Below, in pieces: positions 30,406 through 39,922 of a DNA stretch of 64,000 bases. The translations under genes and the position numbers were made by a program. The notes below the pieces were generated by a model. That model was not told the origin of the DNA. It did not search any database and saw only the letters and a list, made by a program, of their open reading frames with translations. Within the stretch, counting starts at the first letter, position 1; every line of letters starts with the position of its first letter. The DNA comes from Pseudomonas fluorescens. Lineage in GTDB: Bacteria > Pseudomonadota > Gammaproteobacteria > Pseudomonadales > Pseudomonadaceae. The DNA lies in contig NZ_CP012831.1 in the NCBI RefSeq assembly GCF_001307275.1, forward strand, positions 3,712,501 to 3,776,500. Direction: 5' to 3'.

Positions 30406-32145
30406 TCAAGCAAGTCTTGGATGAGCCGCGCTACCGGCCAACCACTGCTCACTCTTGACCCGCGCCTGCTCCAGGGTCTGCACATAGGCCAATTGCCGCT
30501 GTTCGCGATGAATGCCGGCGCGGCGCAGTTTCAGGCGCACCCTGGGCGCGGTCGCCACCAGGATCAGGCCGATGCCGTGCTTGCGGTAATCCTTCAGGAT
30601 ATTCTCCAGCGCAGCCAGCGCGGTCATGTCCAGCATGGGCACGGCGCTCATTTCCACGACCACCACCCGAACGCCCGGGTCGAACCGGCGCAGCACATCC
30701 AGGGCTTTTTCCGCCGCGCCAAAGAACAACGGTCCACGAATGGCGTAGCAGCGAACGTGCTCGGGCATGTCCAGCAGGGCCTGGTGAAAATGGCGCGGCA
30801 ACTCGGCGCTGTCGGTCAGTTCGCTCATGCGCTTGATGAACAGGCCGGCGGCCAGCAGCAGGCCGACGGCGACAGCCAGGACCATGTCGAACAGCACCGT
30901 CAGGCCCAGGCAGGTCAGCAGCACCAGCACGTCGCTGCGCGGGGCGATGCGCAGGGTGTGCAGCACATGCCCGGCTTCGCTCATGTTCCAGGCGACCATC
31001 ACCAGCAGCGCGGCCAGTGCGGCCATGGGCAAGTAACTGAACAGCGGCGCCAGCAGCACAATCGCCACCAGCACCACGAGGCTGTGGATGATCGCGGCCA
31101 GCGGTGAAAAGGCGCCACTGCGCACATTGGTGGCGCTGCGGGCAATGGCGGCGGTGGCGGTGATGCCACCGAACAGCGGCGCCACCAGGTTGCCCAGGCC
31201 CTGGCCCATCAGTTCGGCATTGGGATCGTGCTTGCTGCCGGTCATGCCGTCCGCCACCACCGCGCACAACAGTGATTCGATGGCACCGAGCATGGCGATG
31301 GCAAAGGCGGGCGCCAGCAATTGGCGGATCAGGTCATAGGACAGGATCAACGGATGTCCCTGGCTGTCCGGCAGGTTCCAGGGCCAGTCGAAGCTGGGTA
31401 GGAAGGGTGGGATGCCCGGGTGAGCGATGCCATCGACGACGTAGCTGAAACGTTCGCCCAGCGTCGCGATCGGCCATCCGCCGCGCTCCATCGCCAGCCC
31501 CAGCAACGTGCCCACCAGCAGCGCCACCAGATGCCCGGGCACCCGTGGCACCCAGCGCGGCCAGACAATCAGCACCGCCAGGCACACGGCCCCGATGACC
31601 CCATCACCCAGACGGGCACCGGGCAGCGCCACGATCAATTCGCCCAGCTGTTCGATGTAGTGTTTGGCTTGGCCGGCAGTGGTCAGCCCCAGCAGATCCT
31701 TCAGTTGCAACGTGGCGATGACCACGCCGATGCCCGCGGTGAAGCCGAGGATGACCGGATAGGGAATGTACTGGATCAGGCGGCCGGCGCGTATCAGGCC
31801 CAGGGCGATCAAGATCAGGCCGGCGAGCATGGTACACAGCAGCAGGCCGCCCAGGCCGTATTGTTGGGTGATGGGCAGCAGGATCACCACGAACGCCGCC
31901 GTCGGCCCGCTCACGTTGAAGCGCGAGCCGCCGGTGAGGGCGATCAGCGGTGCCGCCACCAACACCGTGTACAGACCGTGCTGCGGCGGCACGCCGACGG
32001 CAATCGCCAGGGCCATGGCCAGGGGGATGGCGATAATGCCGACGGTCAGCCCGGCCACCAGATCGCCGCGCAGGCGTTCCAGGGTGTAGCCGGCACGCCA
32101 GGTCTGGCGCCAGGCGGCGAATAACGGTGGTGCGGAGAAAGCCAT
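30406..32145 (-). CDS. SulP-family anion transporter with STAS domain
   Basis: This 579-residue transporter begins MAFSAPPLFAAWRQTWRAG at 32145. It has about 12 membrane helices (signature RFNVSGPTAAFVVI, and QGLGNLVAPLFGG mid-protein) and a C-terminal STAS domain from about residue 440. SulP members move sulfate, bicarbonate or dicarboxylates with protons or sodium. The substrate cannot be decided here. The gene is flanked on both sides by second-family REP pairs. Confidence 0.92.
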   Translation of the reverse strand: MAFSAPPLFAAWRQTWRAGYTLERLRGDLVAGLTVGIIAIPLAMALAIAVGVPPQHGLYTVLVAAPLIALTGGSRFNVSGPTAAFVVILLPITQQYGLGGLLLCTMLAGLILIALGLIRAGRLIQYIPYPVILGFTAGIGVVIATLQLKDLLGLTTAGQAKHYIEQLGELIVALPGARLGDGVIGAVCLAVLIVWPRWVPRVPGHLVALLVGTLLGLAMERGGWPIATLGERFSYVVDGIAHPGIPPFLPSFDWPWNLPDSQGHPLILSYDLIRQLLAPAFAIAMLGAIESLLCAVVADGMTGSKHDPNAELMGQGLGNLVAPLFGGITATAAIARSATNVRSGAFSPLAAIIHSLVVLVAIVLLAPLFSYLPMAALAALLVMVAWNMSEAGHVLHTLRIAPRSDVLVLLTCLGLTVLFDMVLAVAVGLLLAAGLFIKRMSELTDSAELPRHFHQALLDMPEHVRCYAIRGPLFFGAAEKALDVLRRFDPGVRVVVVEMSAVPMLDMTALAALENILKDYRKHGIGLILVATAPRVRLKLRRAGIHREQRQLAYVQTLEQARVKSEQWLAGSAAHPRLA

Positions 32146-32179
32146 GAATACTCCTCGCAAGGGGGGCTGGCACTGGCCC

Positions 32180-32273
32180 CGTGGCGAGGGAGCTTGCTCC
32201 CGCTCGAGTGCGTAGCGCTCGCAATATTCTGGGGCGGCTGCGCCACCCAGCGGGAGCAAGCTCCCTCGCCACA
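32180..32273. repeat. Second-family REP pair
   Basis: GTGGCGAGGGAGCTTGCTCCCGC and its inverted copy flank a short spacer containing GGCGGCTGCGCC. It sits immediately upstream of the sulP start, inside the likely promoter region. Confidence 0.9.
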
Positions 32274-32412
32274 AAGGCATGCATCAGTGATATCGATGCT
32301 GATGGCCTCTTTGAGTATGCCGCGCCCGCTGTCCGGATGTATTGATCCGGATCGCTTATTTTTACTGTCCGTGCTCATGCTAGAGTGCCCGGCCAAGATT
32401 CTGGAGGTTGTC

Positions 32413-32898
32413 ATGCGTGTATCGATCCGCCGCTGCGCCACTTCACTGTTGATCGCCAGCCTGCCTTTGACGGCCGTGGCCGCGCCGATGCACAGCCAGT
32501 TCCTGCCGCCGGATGACCTGGTGGTGCGCCAGGAACAGCCCGAACAGCAGCAGTTGCTGCAAGTGACCGAGTATTCGGTGGTGCTGGGTAACCAGCGCCA
32601 GTCCAACCAGCAACCGATCCCGGTCACTTCGCCCTTGCTGGTCCGTCTCAAGGGCAAGTCCTTGAACAAGGGGGCGACCATCAGCCAGGTGATCCTCAAC
32701 TTCGACGGCGAAAGCAAAAGCTTGAAGAAACCGGCCTTCGACGAGGCGAGCAAGACCCTGACACTGTCTTATCCACAGGCCCAGTACCGGGTGGTCATCG
32801 ACCTGTTGCGCAACAATACGGTCTACGTGCAGTTCCTCACCTACGCCAACGGCCATATCTGGGCCGACCTGCACACCGGCATCGAACGCCCGCGTTGA
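32413..32898 (+). CDS. Exported conserved protein of unknown function
   Basis: This 161-residue protein has a signal peptide (MRVSIRRCATSLLIASLPL, cleaved near AVAA) and a soluble mature domain. No domain was recognised. The start at 32413 follows CTGGAGGTTGTC. The neighbour downstream is a PA4642-like gene, the usual pairing in Pseudomonas as far as I recall. Function is unknown. Confidence 0.75.
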   Translation: MRVSIRRCATSLLIASLPLTAVAAPMHSQFLPPDDLVVRQEQPEQQQLLQVTEYSVVLGNQRQSNQQPIPVTSPLLVRLKGKSLNKGATISQVILNFDGESKSLKKPAFDEASKTLTLSYPQAQYRVVIDLLRNNTVYVQFLTYANGHIWADLHTGIERPR

Positions 32899-32960
32899 GC
32901 CCCGAGGCCTGCCGGGGGTAAACTGCCCGCCCCCGTGAATTGTGCGAGTTGGAGCCGGCA

Positions 32961-33248
32961 ATGCGTAAAGACAAGAAACAAGTGATTGGCGACGAGATTG
33001 GCGATGAGCAGATCAAGCTGTTCCTCAATTTCGAGCCGGTCGATGCCACTTCGCCTTCATTGCACAAACTGATCAAGGCCTACCGTGGCCTGCGGGTCGA
33101 CGATTTCGAGCGTTTCTTGACGTTCTTCGTCGAGGCCGGCCATGACCTCGACGGCAAGGATGAGCACGGCAACGATTTCGTTGCGCTGATCCAGGACCAG
33201 CGCAATGCCGAGGAATACATCGAATTGATCAACAAGGCGCGCCGCTGA
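32961..33248 (+). CDS. PA4642-family small protein
   Basis: This 95-residue acidic protein, MRKDKKQVIGDEIGDEQIKL..., is conserved in Pseudomonas near mqo. It has ankyrin-like text in its centre (FFVEAGHDLDGKDEHGNDFVALIQ) but no assigned role. The start at 32961 follows a GGAGCCGG ribosome site. A hairpin terminator follows. Confidence 0.85.
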   Translation: MRKDKKQVIGDEIGDEQIKLFLNFEPVDATSPSLHKLIKAYRGLRVDDFERFLTFFVEAGHDLDGKDEHGNDFVALIQDQRNAEEYIELINKARR

Positions 33249-33259
33249 GTTGAACCCCT

Positions 33260-33283
33260 GTCAACGCTCTTCGGAGCGTTGAC
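33260..33283 (+). terminator. Probable terminator hairpin
   Basis: GTCAACGCTC-TTCG-GAGCGTTGAC is a perfect 10-bp stem with a UUCG tetraloop. It lies 11 bp past the stop. The T run after it is weak (TCGTTTG), so termination may be partial. Confidence 0.65.
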
Positions 33284-33438
33284 TCGTTTGGGCTGATCGC
33301 AACTAATCTCTTCTTCTGCAAGTTGCTCCGAAAGGTTATGTCACCATTCGGGCTGTTTTGTTTTATTTGAATTTCCATTACTTTTGCGCCGAAGCCAAGT
33401 GGCTTTGACGTCATCGTTTAAATGGAGCTTTATTCATC

Positions 33439-33900
33439 ATGGAAGATCAAAAGAAGTTTGTCGCCGGGGTGTTGTTGTCCCTGGCGGCGTGTCTGGCAAG
33501 TTCCGCTTCCTGTGCGCGGGATGAAATTGTCAATGTCGAAGTCCATAACGCAACCGCCGCCGTCATCGTTCCCGGCAGAGATTTTACCTGGACGCAGAAT
33601 CCGGCCAATGCAGGCCACAGCTTTTCGATAAACCCGGGCGAGAGCCAGGAATTAACCTACTACCTGCCCCAGTCACGCGCCGAGCGAGAGGCCTTCAGCT
33701 ATACGCAAGGCAGCCGAACCTGTCAATTCAGCTTTGGACATGTCGCAAGGGCACCGGGCAGTGATAAAGAGGCAATGCCTTATCATCGCTGGGTCAAGGC
33801 GGAGCCGGCGGGTTCCTGTGTCGCTGAATTGTTTTATGTTGAAGATGATGACGACTATGTGAGTCACGGTGGAACACGCGTCAAATTCAGCATGAACTAA
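33439..33900 (+). CDS. Secreted protein of unknown function
   Basis: This 153-residue protein has a signal peptide (KKFVAGVLLSLAACLASSASC, ending near SCA) and a mature domain with two cysteines (SRTCQFSF, AGSCVAEL) that could form a disulfide. It ends in an acidic stretch, EDDDDYV. It resembles no family I know. Base composition is slightly more AT than its neighbours, hinting at lateral gain. A strong terminator follows. Confidence 0.65.
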   Translation: MEDQKKFVAGVLLSLAACLASSASCARDEIVNVEVHNATAAVIVPGRDFTWTQNPANAGHSFSINPGESQELTYYLPQSRAEREAFSYTQGSRTCQFSFGHVARAPGSDKEAMPYHRWVKAEPAGSCVAELFYVEDDDDYVSHGGTRVKFSMN

Positions 33901-33911
33901 CACCGAGGAAA

Positions 33912-33947
33912 TAAAAAAGCCTCCCGTCTGCACGGGAGGCTTTTTTA
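33912..33947. terminator. Bidirectional terminator
   Basis: AAAAAAGCCTCCCG-TCTGCA-CGGGAGGCTTTTTT has a GC-rich stem with A and T tracts. It lies between the convergent secreted-protein and mqo genes. Confidence 0.93.
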
Positions 33948-33963
33948 TATTAGCGGCAAGGTG

Positions 33964-35469
33964 TCAGGCGTAACTTTGAGCCTTGCTGTCTTCAACCAAC
34001 TCCAACGCAATGTTGTTCTGCGCGTTGATCTTGCGATACAGCGCCGCGTCGGTTTCCAGCACTTTTTCCCGGGCCGGGAAAATCTCTGCGAGCTTGCCAG
34101 CCCACTCGCCCTTGGCCTTGTCCGGGAAGCAGCGCTCGATCAGCTCCAGCATGATCGATACGGTCACCGAAGCACCCGGCGATGCGCCGAGCAGGGCGGC
34201 GAGGCTGCCGTCCTTGGCCGCCACCAGTTCGGTGCCGAACTGCAGGACGCCACCTTTCTTCGGGTCTTTCTTGATGATCTGCACCCGTTGGCCGGCCACT
34301 TCCAGGCGCCAGTCTTCGGCTTTCGCCTCGGGGTAGAAGCGACGCAGGGATTCCAGGCGCTGCTCCATGGACTGCATCACTTCGCTGATCAGGTACTTGG
34401 TCAGGTCCATGTTGTCCCGGGCCACGGCCAGCATCGGGCCGATGTTGCCGGCGCGTACCGACAGCGGCAGGTCCATGATCGAACCGTGCTTGAGGAACTT
34501 GGTGGTGAAACCGGCGTATGGTCCGAACAGCAGGGATTTCTTGCCGTCGACCACGCGGGTGTCCAGGTGCGGCACCGACATTGGCGGCGAGCCCACGGCG
34601 GCCTGGCTGTAGACCTTGGCCTGATGGTGCTTGACCACTTCCGGGTTGTCGCAACGCAGCCACTGGCCGCTGACCGGGAAGCCACCGAAGCCCTTGCTTT
34701 CCTCGATGCCCGAGGCTTGCAGCAGCGGCAAGGCCGCGCCGCCGGCACCGAGGAACACGAACTTGGCGTCGACTTCGCGGGTGCTGCCGGAATTGACGTC
34801 CTTGATGCTCACGGTCCAGCCGCTGCCGTTGCGCTTGAGGCCGGTGACGCGCTTGCAGTATTTGACCTGGGTGTCCGGGGCGCTGGTCAGGTGCTTGAGC
34901 AACTGATTGGTCAGGGCGCCGAAGTTGACGTCGGTCCCGTTCATGACGCGGGTGGCGGCGATGACTTCATCGTCCGGCCGGCCAGGCATCATCAACGGCA
35001 TCCACTCGGCCATCTGGCCTTTGTCTTCGGTGTATTCCATGTCGGCGAAGGCGTGATGCTGGCGCATCAACTCGAAGCGCTTCTTCAGGAACGCCACGCC
35101 TTTGTCACCCTGTACGAAACTCAGGTGTGGCACCGGGGCGATGAAGGACTTGGAGGAGCCGAACGTGCCTTTCTGGGTCAGATACGTCCAGAACTGCTTC
35201 GACACTTCGAACTGGGTGTTGATGTGCACGGCTTTCTTGATGTCGACCGTACCGTCGGCCGCCTGGGGCGTGTAGTTGAGCTCACACAGCCCGGCGTGGC
35301 CGGTGCCGGCGTTGTTCCACGGGTTGGAACTCTCCGCGGCACCGGAGTCCATCAGCTCGACGACTTCCAGCGAGATCGCGGGGTCGAGCTCCTTGAGCAG
35401 CACGGCCAGGGTGGCACTCATGATGCCGGCCCCTACCAGAACTACATCGACTGCTTCGTTATGCGCCAT
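33964..35469 (-). CDS. mqo: Malate:quinone oxidoreductase
   Basis: This 501-residue membrane-associated flavoenzyme oxidises malate to oxaloacetate, passing electrons to quinone. The FAD motif is [22 protein letters not shown], and the length is typical. It serves as malate dehydrogenase in the TCA cycle of Pseudomonas, alongside or in place of soluble MDH. The 740 bp upstream hold no gene and probably the promoter. Confidence 0.97.
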   Translation of the reverse strand: MAHNEAVDVVLVGAGIMSATLAVLLKELDPAISLEVVELMDSGAAESSNPWNNAGTGHAGLCELNYTPQAADGTVDIKKAVHINTQFEVSKQFWTYLTQKGTFGSSKSFIAPVPHLSFVQGDKGVAFLKKRFELMRQHHAFADMEYTEDKGQMAEWMPLMMPGRPDDEVIAATRVMNGTDVNFGALTNQLLKHLTSAPDTQVKYCKRVTGLKRNGSGWTVSIKDVNSGSTREVDAKFVFLGAGGAALPLLQASGIEESKGFGGFPVSGQWLRCDNPEVVKHHQAKVYSQAAVGSPPMSVPHLDTRVVDGKKSLLFGPYAGFTTKFLKHGSIMDLPLSVRAGNIGPMLAVARDNMDLTKYLISEVMQSMEQRLESLRRFYPEAKAEDWRLEVAGQRVQIIKKDPKKGGVLQFGTELVAAKDGSLAALLGASPGASVTVSIMLELIERCFPDKAKGEWAGKLAEIFPAREKVLETDAALYRKINAQNNIALELVEDSKAQSYA

Positions 35470-36206
35470 TTAACGCGTCTCCAAAATCTGCAGCACCAAA
35501 TTGTCGGCATAGCGGCCAGGAGTGGCGGGGCAGGTCAGTTGCGCCCCAGTTATCCATGGCCAGGATCGCCATGTCCGAATCTTCGCAATTTTTCGCACCT
35601 ACTGCGGATGCATGCAGCCTGGCCTCAAGAGTCACATGAACTCATTTAAGCGCCGGGCAGGCAATTCGACTTATGGCCGAGACATCCGTTCGTGCAACCA
35701 AATCCGTAGCGGACAGGCTTCAGGCGCCGGTTCTTGAGCGATATCCGGTCCTGTGTCGTTGGGCTGTTTCAGACGCTAATGGTGCTTGTTCAGACGCAAA
35801 ACTCTTCATTTGCTCGCCACACTCTCGTGAAGTTGTGAAAACCCGTTTTTTCACGCTCTTTTGAAGACGTGAACCTCAAAAAAGGGCTGTCCCAGCCTGG
35901 CACCGTGCCCGGTTTGGTTGCCCCCATGGAGTACATGACAGGCAAAACAGGCAGACAGCTCAGTGACCGAGCGTAATGACAGCTCTGCAGATTCGCGAAA
36001 AGTGGTGATTTGCCTGGAGAACAGCAAGCGCGCCAGCTTCACTCGATCTGTGTGGGCGGCTCTCTGTGGGCGGTGCGGGGTGCCAATACCAGCGCATCAG
36101 CGGTGTTGCGAGGCCCGATCAGGAGACGTCCTTATAATCGGGGGGAGATTGTATCGAAGAAACGCAGGGAAATGGTCGTGTTTAATGACTTTTATTAGCC
36201 GTCCGG
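35470..36206. other. Gene-free region upstream of mqo
   Basis: I see no supported gene in this 737-bp stretch. It has several short frames without ribosome sites or conserved motifs. Features of note are an AT-rich patch at about 35835-35860 (GAAAACCCGTTTTTTC) and a purine-rich GGGGGGAGATT near 36145. It presumably contains the mqo promoter. A small RNA cannot be excluded. Confidence 0.5.
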
Positions 36207-36440
36207 TCAGATGGTCAACAGTTGCCGGTTGCGTGCGCGGGCACGAAGCGGTTGCACGCGGGCGCTGGCGGGCAATGGCTGGTGCAACCAGTTGAGGCGG
36301 ATTTCGTCGATTTCCACCCAGCCCTCGCCCATGGGTTGCAGGCTGCACTGCTTGAAGGCCTGGCAACGGCCGTTGCGATCGAGCAGGGCGAAGCTGCGGT
36401 GATGGGGACGCGGGGTGAACAGGGAAATGAGGAAGCGCAT
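36207..36440 (-). CDS. Small hypothetical protein near mqo
   Basis: This 77-residue reading frame is MRFLISLFTPRPHHRSFALLDRNGRCQAFKQCS.... It begins at 36440 and has the look of a genuine small basic protein (hydrophobic start, conserved-looking QPMGEGWVEIDEIRLNWLHQPLP). It is divergent from the YajG-like gene. I recall similar frames in other Pseudomonas at this locus but cannot confirm. No domain is recognised. Confidence 0.6.
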   Translation of the reverse strand: MRFLISLFTPRPHHRSFALLDRNGRCQAFKQCSLQPMGEGWVEIDEIRLNWLHQPLPASARVQPLRARARNRQLLTI

Positions 36441-36645
36441 GAGCGAATACCGGGTCAGGGAGCTTGGAGCAAGCCTGACAGCGGGCCATGACATGCCAAT
36501 GTAAGGACCGTGACAATGGGGTGACAGGAACCGGCAATCACGGCCCGTGTCAGACATTTCAGTATTCATCGTGCGACGCTAGTTCACGGCGATGGCGCAC
36601 CGCTATACTGCCGGCCTGTTTGTGCCCGATTCTGGAGAGAAGAGC

Positions 36646-37230
36646 ATGTTGCAACGCCTGTTGTTCGGTTTGATCGCTGTGACCAGTCTGACCCTCGTCG
36701 GCTGCGCCCACAGCCCGCAACAACTTAACCCGGAGCCCAAGCTCAATGCCCAACTGGCGCCTGTGGGTCGTGGCCAGCCGGTGGTGGTGCGGGTCGTGGA
36801 CGGTCGTCCGTCGCCGACGCTCGGCACCCGTGGCGGGCTGTACCCGGAAACCAGCGTGATCACGGTGCAGGGTGCGCAGATCCTGCCCAAGCTGCAGGCC
36901 CAGGCTGAAGCCGCGGTGCGTTTGCTGGGCTTCACGCCGACCGCCAATGCCTTGAATGCACCGCAACTGACCGTGACCCTGGCTGAGCTCAAGTATCAGT
37001 CGCCCAAGGAAGGCATGTACGTGACCGAAGCCACCATTGGCGCGACTTTCCGCTCCGACGTGCAGAACGCCAACCGCCGCTACAGTGGTCGTTACGGTGC
37101 GTCCCTGGATCAGCGCTTCGGCATGGCGCCCAACCAGGACACCAACACCAAGCTGGTCAGTGACGTATTGAGCGATGCCCTGACCCGGCTGTTCAAGGAC
37201 CCGACCATTGGCCAGGTGCTGGCTGAGTAA
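36646..37230 (+). CDS. YajG-family lipoprotein
   Basis: This 194-residue lipoprotein has a lipobox (LTLVGC, Cys20) followed by a YajG domain (VVVRVVDGRPSPTLGTRGGLYP). The start MLQRLLFGL at 36646 follows GGAGAGAAGAG. YajG proteins are outer-membrane lipoproteins with no firmly known function. A REP pair follows the stop. Confidence 0.88.
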   Translation: MLQRLLFGLIAVTSLTLVGCAHSPQQLNPEPKLNAQLAPVGRGQPVVVRVVDGRPSPTLGTRGGLYPETSVITVQGAQILPKLQAQAEAAVRLLGFTPTANALNAPQLTVTLAELKYQSPKEGMYVTEATIGATFRSDVQNANRRYSGRYGASLDQRFGMAPNQDTNTKLVSDVLSDALTRLFKDPTIGQVLAE

Positions 37231-37250
37231 GCATTAAGTCCTGTAACCCC

Positions 37251-37340
37251 TGTGGGAGTGAGCTTGCTCGCGATAGCAGCGTGTCAGCCATCTCGATGTC
37301 GGCTGATCCACCGCTATCGCGAGCAAGCTCGCTCCCACAG
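37251..37340. repeat. REP pair (inverted)
   Basis: TGTGGGAGTGAGCTTGCTCGCGATAGC and its inverted copy with CGCTATCGCGAGCAAGCTCGCTCCCACA enclose a spacer of about 40 bp, between the YajG gene and the next minus-strand gene. Confidence 0.92.
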
Positions 37341-37345
37341 TTTTT

Positions 37346-37552
37346 TCAGGCGGCCTGGGAATAGAATTCCAGCACGCTGATCCCGGTCAGCAGGTCTGTT
37401 TCAGGCAGGTCGGCATGTTGATGGCCGCCGAGGGCGCAGTACACCAGCCAATGGCGGTCCTGCACATTGAAGGACAGGCTGTCGACGAGGTTCTGTTGTT
37501 CGTCGCTTGGGCTGATGAGATAGAGGCGATCCTGGTTTTCGGCGTGCAGCAT
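37346..37552 (-). CDS. Small conserved hypothetical protein
   Basis: This 68-residue frame is MLHAENQDRLYLISPSDEQQNLVDSLSFN.... It is soluble and ends STEFYSQAA-like (VLEFYSQAA). I recall close relatives in other Pseudomonas, but no function is known to me. It is convergent with the YajG gene. Confidence 0.65.
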   Translation of the reverse strand: MLHAENQDRLYLISPSDEQQNLVDSLSFNVQDRHWLVYCALGGHQHADLPETDLLTGISVLEFYSQAA

Positions 37553-37649
37553 GACGGGTTCCGTGCGGGTTTGAAGGGCGACAGAGTGGCCTATTCAGAT
37601 GACGAAACCGTTACGGGGGAAATTAACCCGAGGATTGATTGCGGAGCCT

Positions 37650-37778
37650 GTGGCGAGGGAGCTTGCTCCCGCTGGGCTGCGTAGCAGCCCCCGACTAGCG
37701 TCTCGGTGTGTCAGGTTAATCGTGCAAGCTTTTTTTGGGACTGCTGCGCAGTCCAGCGGGAGCTAGCTCCCTCGCCAC
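37650..37778. repeat. Second-family REP pair, wide spacer
   Basis: GTGGCGAGGGAGCTTGCTCCCGCTGGGCTGCG and its inverted copy (ending CTCCCTCGCCAC) enclose about 65 bp including a CTGCTGCGCAG hairpin. It fills most of the 367-bp gap between the two small hypothetical genes. Confidence 0.9.
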
Positions 37779-37919
37779 GAAGTCACCAGGCCATTATCCC
37801 AGCCGGTCGTTACTGGTCGGAAAAAACGGTGCAGGACGGCAGGCTTTCGGTAGAATCCGCGCCCTGTTCGTAGGCTACCGGGCGTGTCTGTCCTGTCCGT
37901 TTTTCGCTTGAGGTTCGTG

Positions 37920-38201
37920 ATGTCGCTGCATCTGTTTTCGTTGTTCGCCGCCCACCCCGCCAAACTGATCAACCTGCTCGCGTTGCTGTTTGCCTGCCCG
38001 GGCGGCTGGGTATTGCACGCGACGCGTCGCCGTGAACAACGGGCGCGAGCCTGCCTGCAAGCACGCAATGGCAATGGCGAGGAGCGCTTCGAAGCACTGC
38101 TGGACCTGGCCACCCAGCGCATGAACCGGTTTTTCTATCGGTTCGGCTTTGGCTGCCTGGCGCTGGCGTTGCTGGTGTCGTGGATCAGTACGCAGTTCTG
38201 A
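37920..38201 (+). CDS. Small membrane protein of unknown function
   Basis: This 93-residue protein, MSLHLFSLFAAHPAKLINLL..., has one or two hydrophobic helices (residues 12-32 and a C-terminal one near LALALLVSWI) around a basic, helical centre. No domain is known. The start at 37920 follows TTGAGGTTCGTG. It may be an inner-membrane protein of a Pseudomonas-specific family. Confidence 0.65.
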   Translation: MSLHLFSLFAAHPAKLINLLALLFACPGGWVLHATRRREQRARACLQARNGNGEERFEALLDLATQRMNRFFYRFGFGCLALALLVSWISTQF

Positions 38202-38210
38202 CTGCGTAGC

Positions 38211-38397
38211 TGTGGCGAGGGCGCTTGCAGCGCAAGCGAGGGCCGCCAGGCAAAGGTGCTTTTGTGGCGAGGGAGCTTGCTCCCGCTGGGCTGCGAAGCA
38301 GCCCCCTCTTGAACGGTCAGCCCCAAGGCTCTGACTAACCGCAAGCCCGTTTTGCGATTGCTGCGCAATCGAGCGGGAGCAAGCTCCCTCGCCACAG
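38211..38397. repeat. Compound second-family REP cluster
   Basis: It has three GTGGCGAGGG..CGCTTGC/CTTGCTCCC-type units. One at 38211 is followed by an imperfect GCGCTTGCAGCGC hairpin, and then comes a full pair ending at 38397. It is the longest cluster of this family in the window and lies between a small membrane gene and the acyltransferase. Confidence 0.88.
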
Positions 38398-38423
38398 AGA
38401 CCCTGTGTCCCCAGACCTGTCGC

Positions 38424-39587
38424 TTAAAGCGCCAACCCGGCCTTGACCCGATACTGATTACGCACCGGCGTCGCATATTGCAGCACCAGGAACGGCCGGT
38501 GTTCCGGCGGGCAAGCGTCCAGCCGGCGCTGCCATTCTTCCTGGGCCTTGGCCAGTTCATCGGCACCAAACACTTCGGCCGCCGTCGGCACCTGCAACTG
38601 CGGGTCGGCGTCGGCCCATTGGGCGTAAGCCAGGTAATGCACCGGGAACAGGCGGTAGCCGCCGAGAATCTGCCGGTCCATTTCCAGGGCCAATTGCTTG
38701 GTGTCCTCGAACAGCTCGGTGATGGGCGCGGCGAAGTTCACGTGGACCCGGCCCTTGTAGCCGGTGATGCCCTTGGCGATGCTCACGTCGTCCTCGCCCG
38801 GTGCCTTGGTGTAGGTGCCGGTGGTGGCGCGGATGTACAACTCGCGGGCCTTGGCCTGGTCGCACGGGTCGTATTCGTAGCTGATCGACACCGGCGTGAG
38901 GTTCAGCGACTGGATCACCTCGCCGAACGGCTCGTCCTTGCGGCTCATGTGGAACATCTTGAGGATCGCCGATTCGGTCCGGTCGTCGCCGTCCTTGGCC
39001 CGCCCTTCGGCCTGGGCGATCCAGATCGAGGCGCAGTCGTTGCGGATCGAATGGTTGATGTACGCCGACAGCAACTGGTACGCCGCCATTTTTTCCCGCC
39101 GTCCGGTGATGGAGCGGTGCACGATGAAGCTCTTGTTCAGGCGCATCAGGTCGCTGACAAAAGGTTTCTGCAGCAGGTTGTCGCCAATGGCGATGCGCGG
39201 CGTCGGCAGGCCGGCGTGGTATACGGCGTAGTTGACGAAGGCCGGGTCCATCACGATATCGCGGTGGTTGGCGATGAACAGGTACGCGCTGCCGGACTTG
39301 AATTGCTCCACGCCGGTGTAGGTCACGCCATCGGTGGCGCGCTCGATGGTGTGGTCGACGTAGAACTCCACCTTGTCCTGCAAAGTGGCGACCGACGTCA
39401 CACCGGCGAACTCACGGCGCAATCTTTGCGCTATAAGGGGTTTGAGCATCCAGCCGAAGGCGCCGGCCAGGCGTGGGAAGCGGAAGTGGGTGAGGATATC
39501 TAGAAACGCCTTGTCGCCGAGCAGCCGTGCCAGCACCGCTGGGACTTCGCTGTCGTCGTAAGGTCGGATGGCATCGAATTCGCCCAT
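38424..39587 (-). CDS. Acyltransferase of the PlsC/PlsB-like (LPLAT) family
   Basis: This 387-residue protein has the acyltransferase motif NHRDIVMDPAF (HxxxxD around residues 120-125) and a downstream block EGRAKDGDDRTES. The second block fits the glycerol-phosphate acyltransferase group, where it contributes to substrate binding. A glycerophospholipid role in the inner membrane is the best guess. Two adjacent ATGs (39590, 39587) are possible starts; I chose the inner one. Confidence 0.85.
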   Translation of the reverse strand: MGEFDAIRPYDDSEVPAVLARLLGDKAFLDILTHFRFPRLAGAFGWMLKPLIAQRLRREFAGVTSVATLQDKVEFYVDHTIERATDGVTYTGVEQFKSGSAYLFIANHRDIVMDPAFVNYAVYHAGLPTPRIAIGDNLLQKPFVSDLMRLNKSFIVHRSITGRREKMAAYQLLSAYINHSIRNDCASIWIAQAEGRAKDGDDRTESAILKMFHMSRKDEPFGEVIQSLNLTPVSISYEYDPCDQAKARELYIRATTGTYTKAPGEDDVSIAKGITGYKGRVHVNFAAPITELFEDTKQLALEMDRQILGGYRLFPVHYLAYAQWADADPQLQVPTAAEVFGADELAKAQEEWQRRLDACPPEHRPFLVLQYATPVRNQYRVKAGLAL

Positions 39588-39729
39588 CATGCTCTCTTGT
39601 TGGAAACGGCTAGGGTAAGTAAAGGTTCGATCGAAAAAACGACGGGGCACGGCCTGGAAGATAAGCCAGACGAAAATAGCCCTGCAAATAGACCGGCGAT
39701 TATACGCACAAGTCACTTGGGAGACCGCG

Positions 39730-39912
39730 ATGCTGGAGCAGGCTCATTATGATTGTCCCTATTGCGGGGAGGATGTGGAGACAACCGTGGACTTGTCCGG
39801 CGGCGACCAGACCTACATCGAGGACTGTCAGGTGTGCTGTCGACCGATCACCTTTGTGCTGCAGGTCCATGGCGAGGAATGGCATCTCGAAGTCTTCAGC
39901 GAAAACGAATGA
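39730..39912 (+). CDS. CPXCG-motif cysteine-rich protein
   Basis: This 60-residue protein carries two zinc-knuckle pairs, CPYCGEDV and CQVCCRPI, matching the family with the CPxCG motif. It likely binds zinc; partner unknown. It is followed 10 bp later by a DUF2007 gene. Confidence 0.9.
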   Translation: MLEQAHYDCPYCGEDVETTVDLSGGDQTYIEDCQVCCRPITFVLQVHGEEWHLEVFSENE

Positions 39913-39922
39913 TGGGGCGCCC

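Noticed and set aside
35851..36042. Minus-strand frame with CFACH, resembling a heme-binding CxxCH
   Set aside because: It has no signal peptide, ribosome site or family resemblance; the motif is likely chance.
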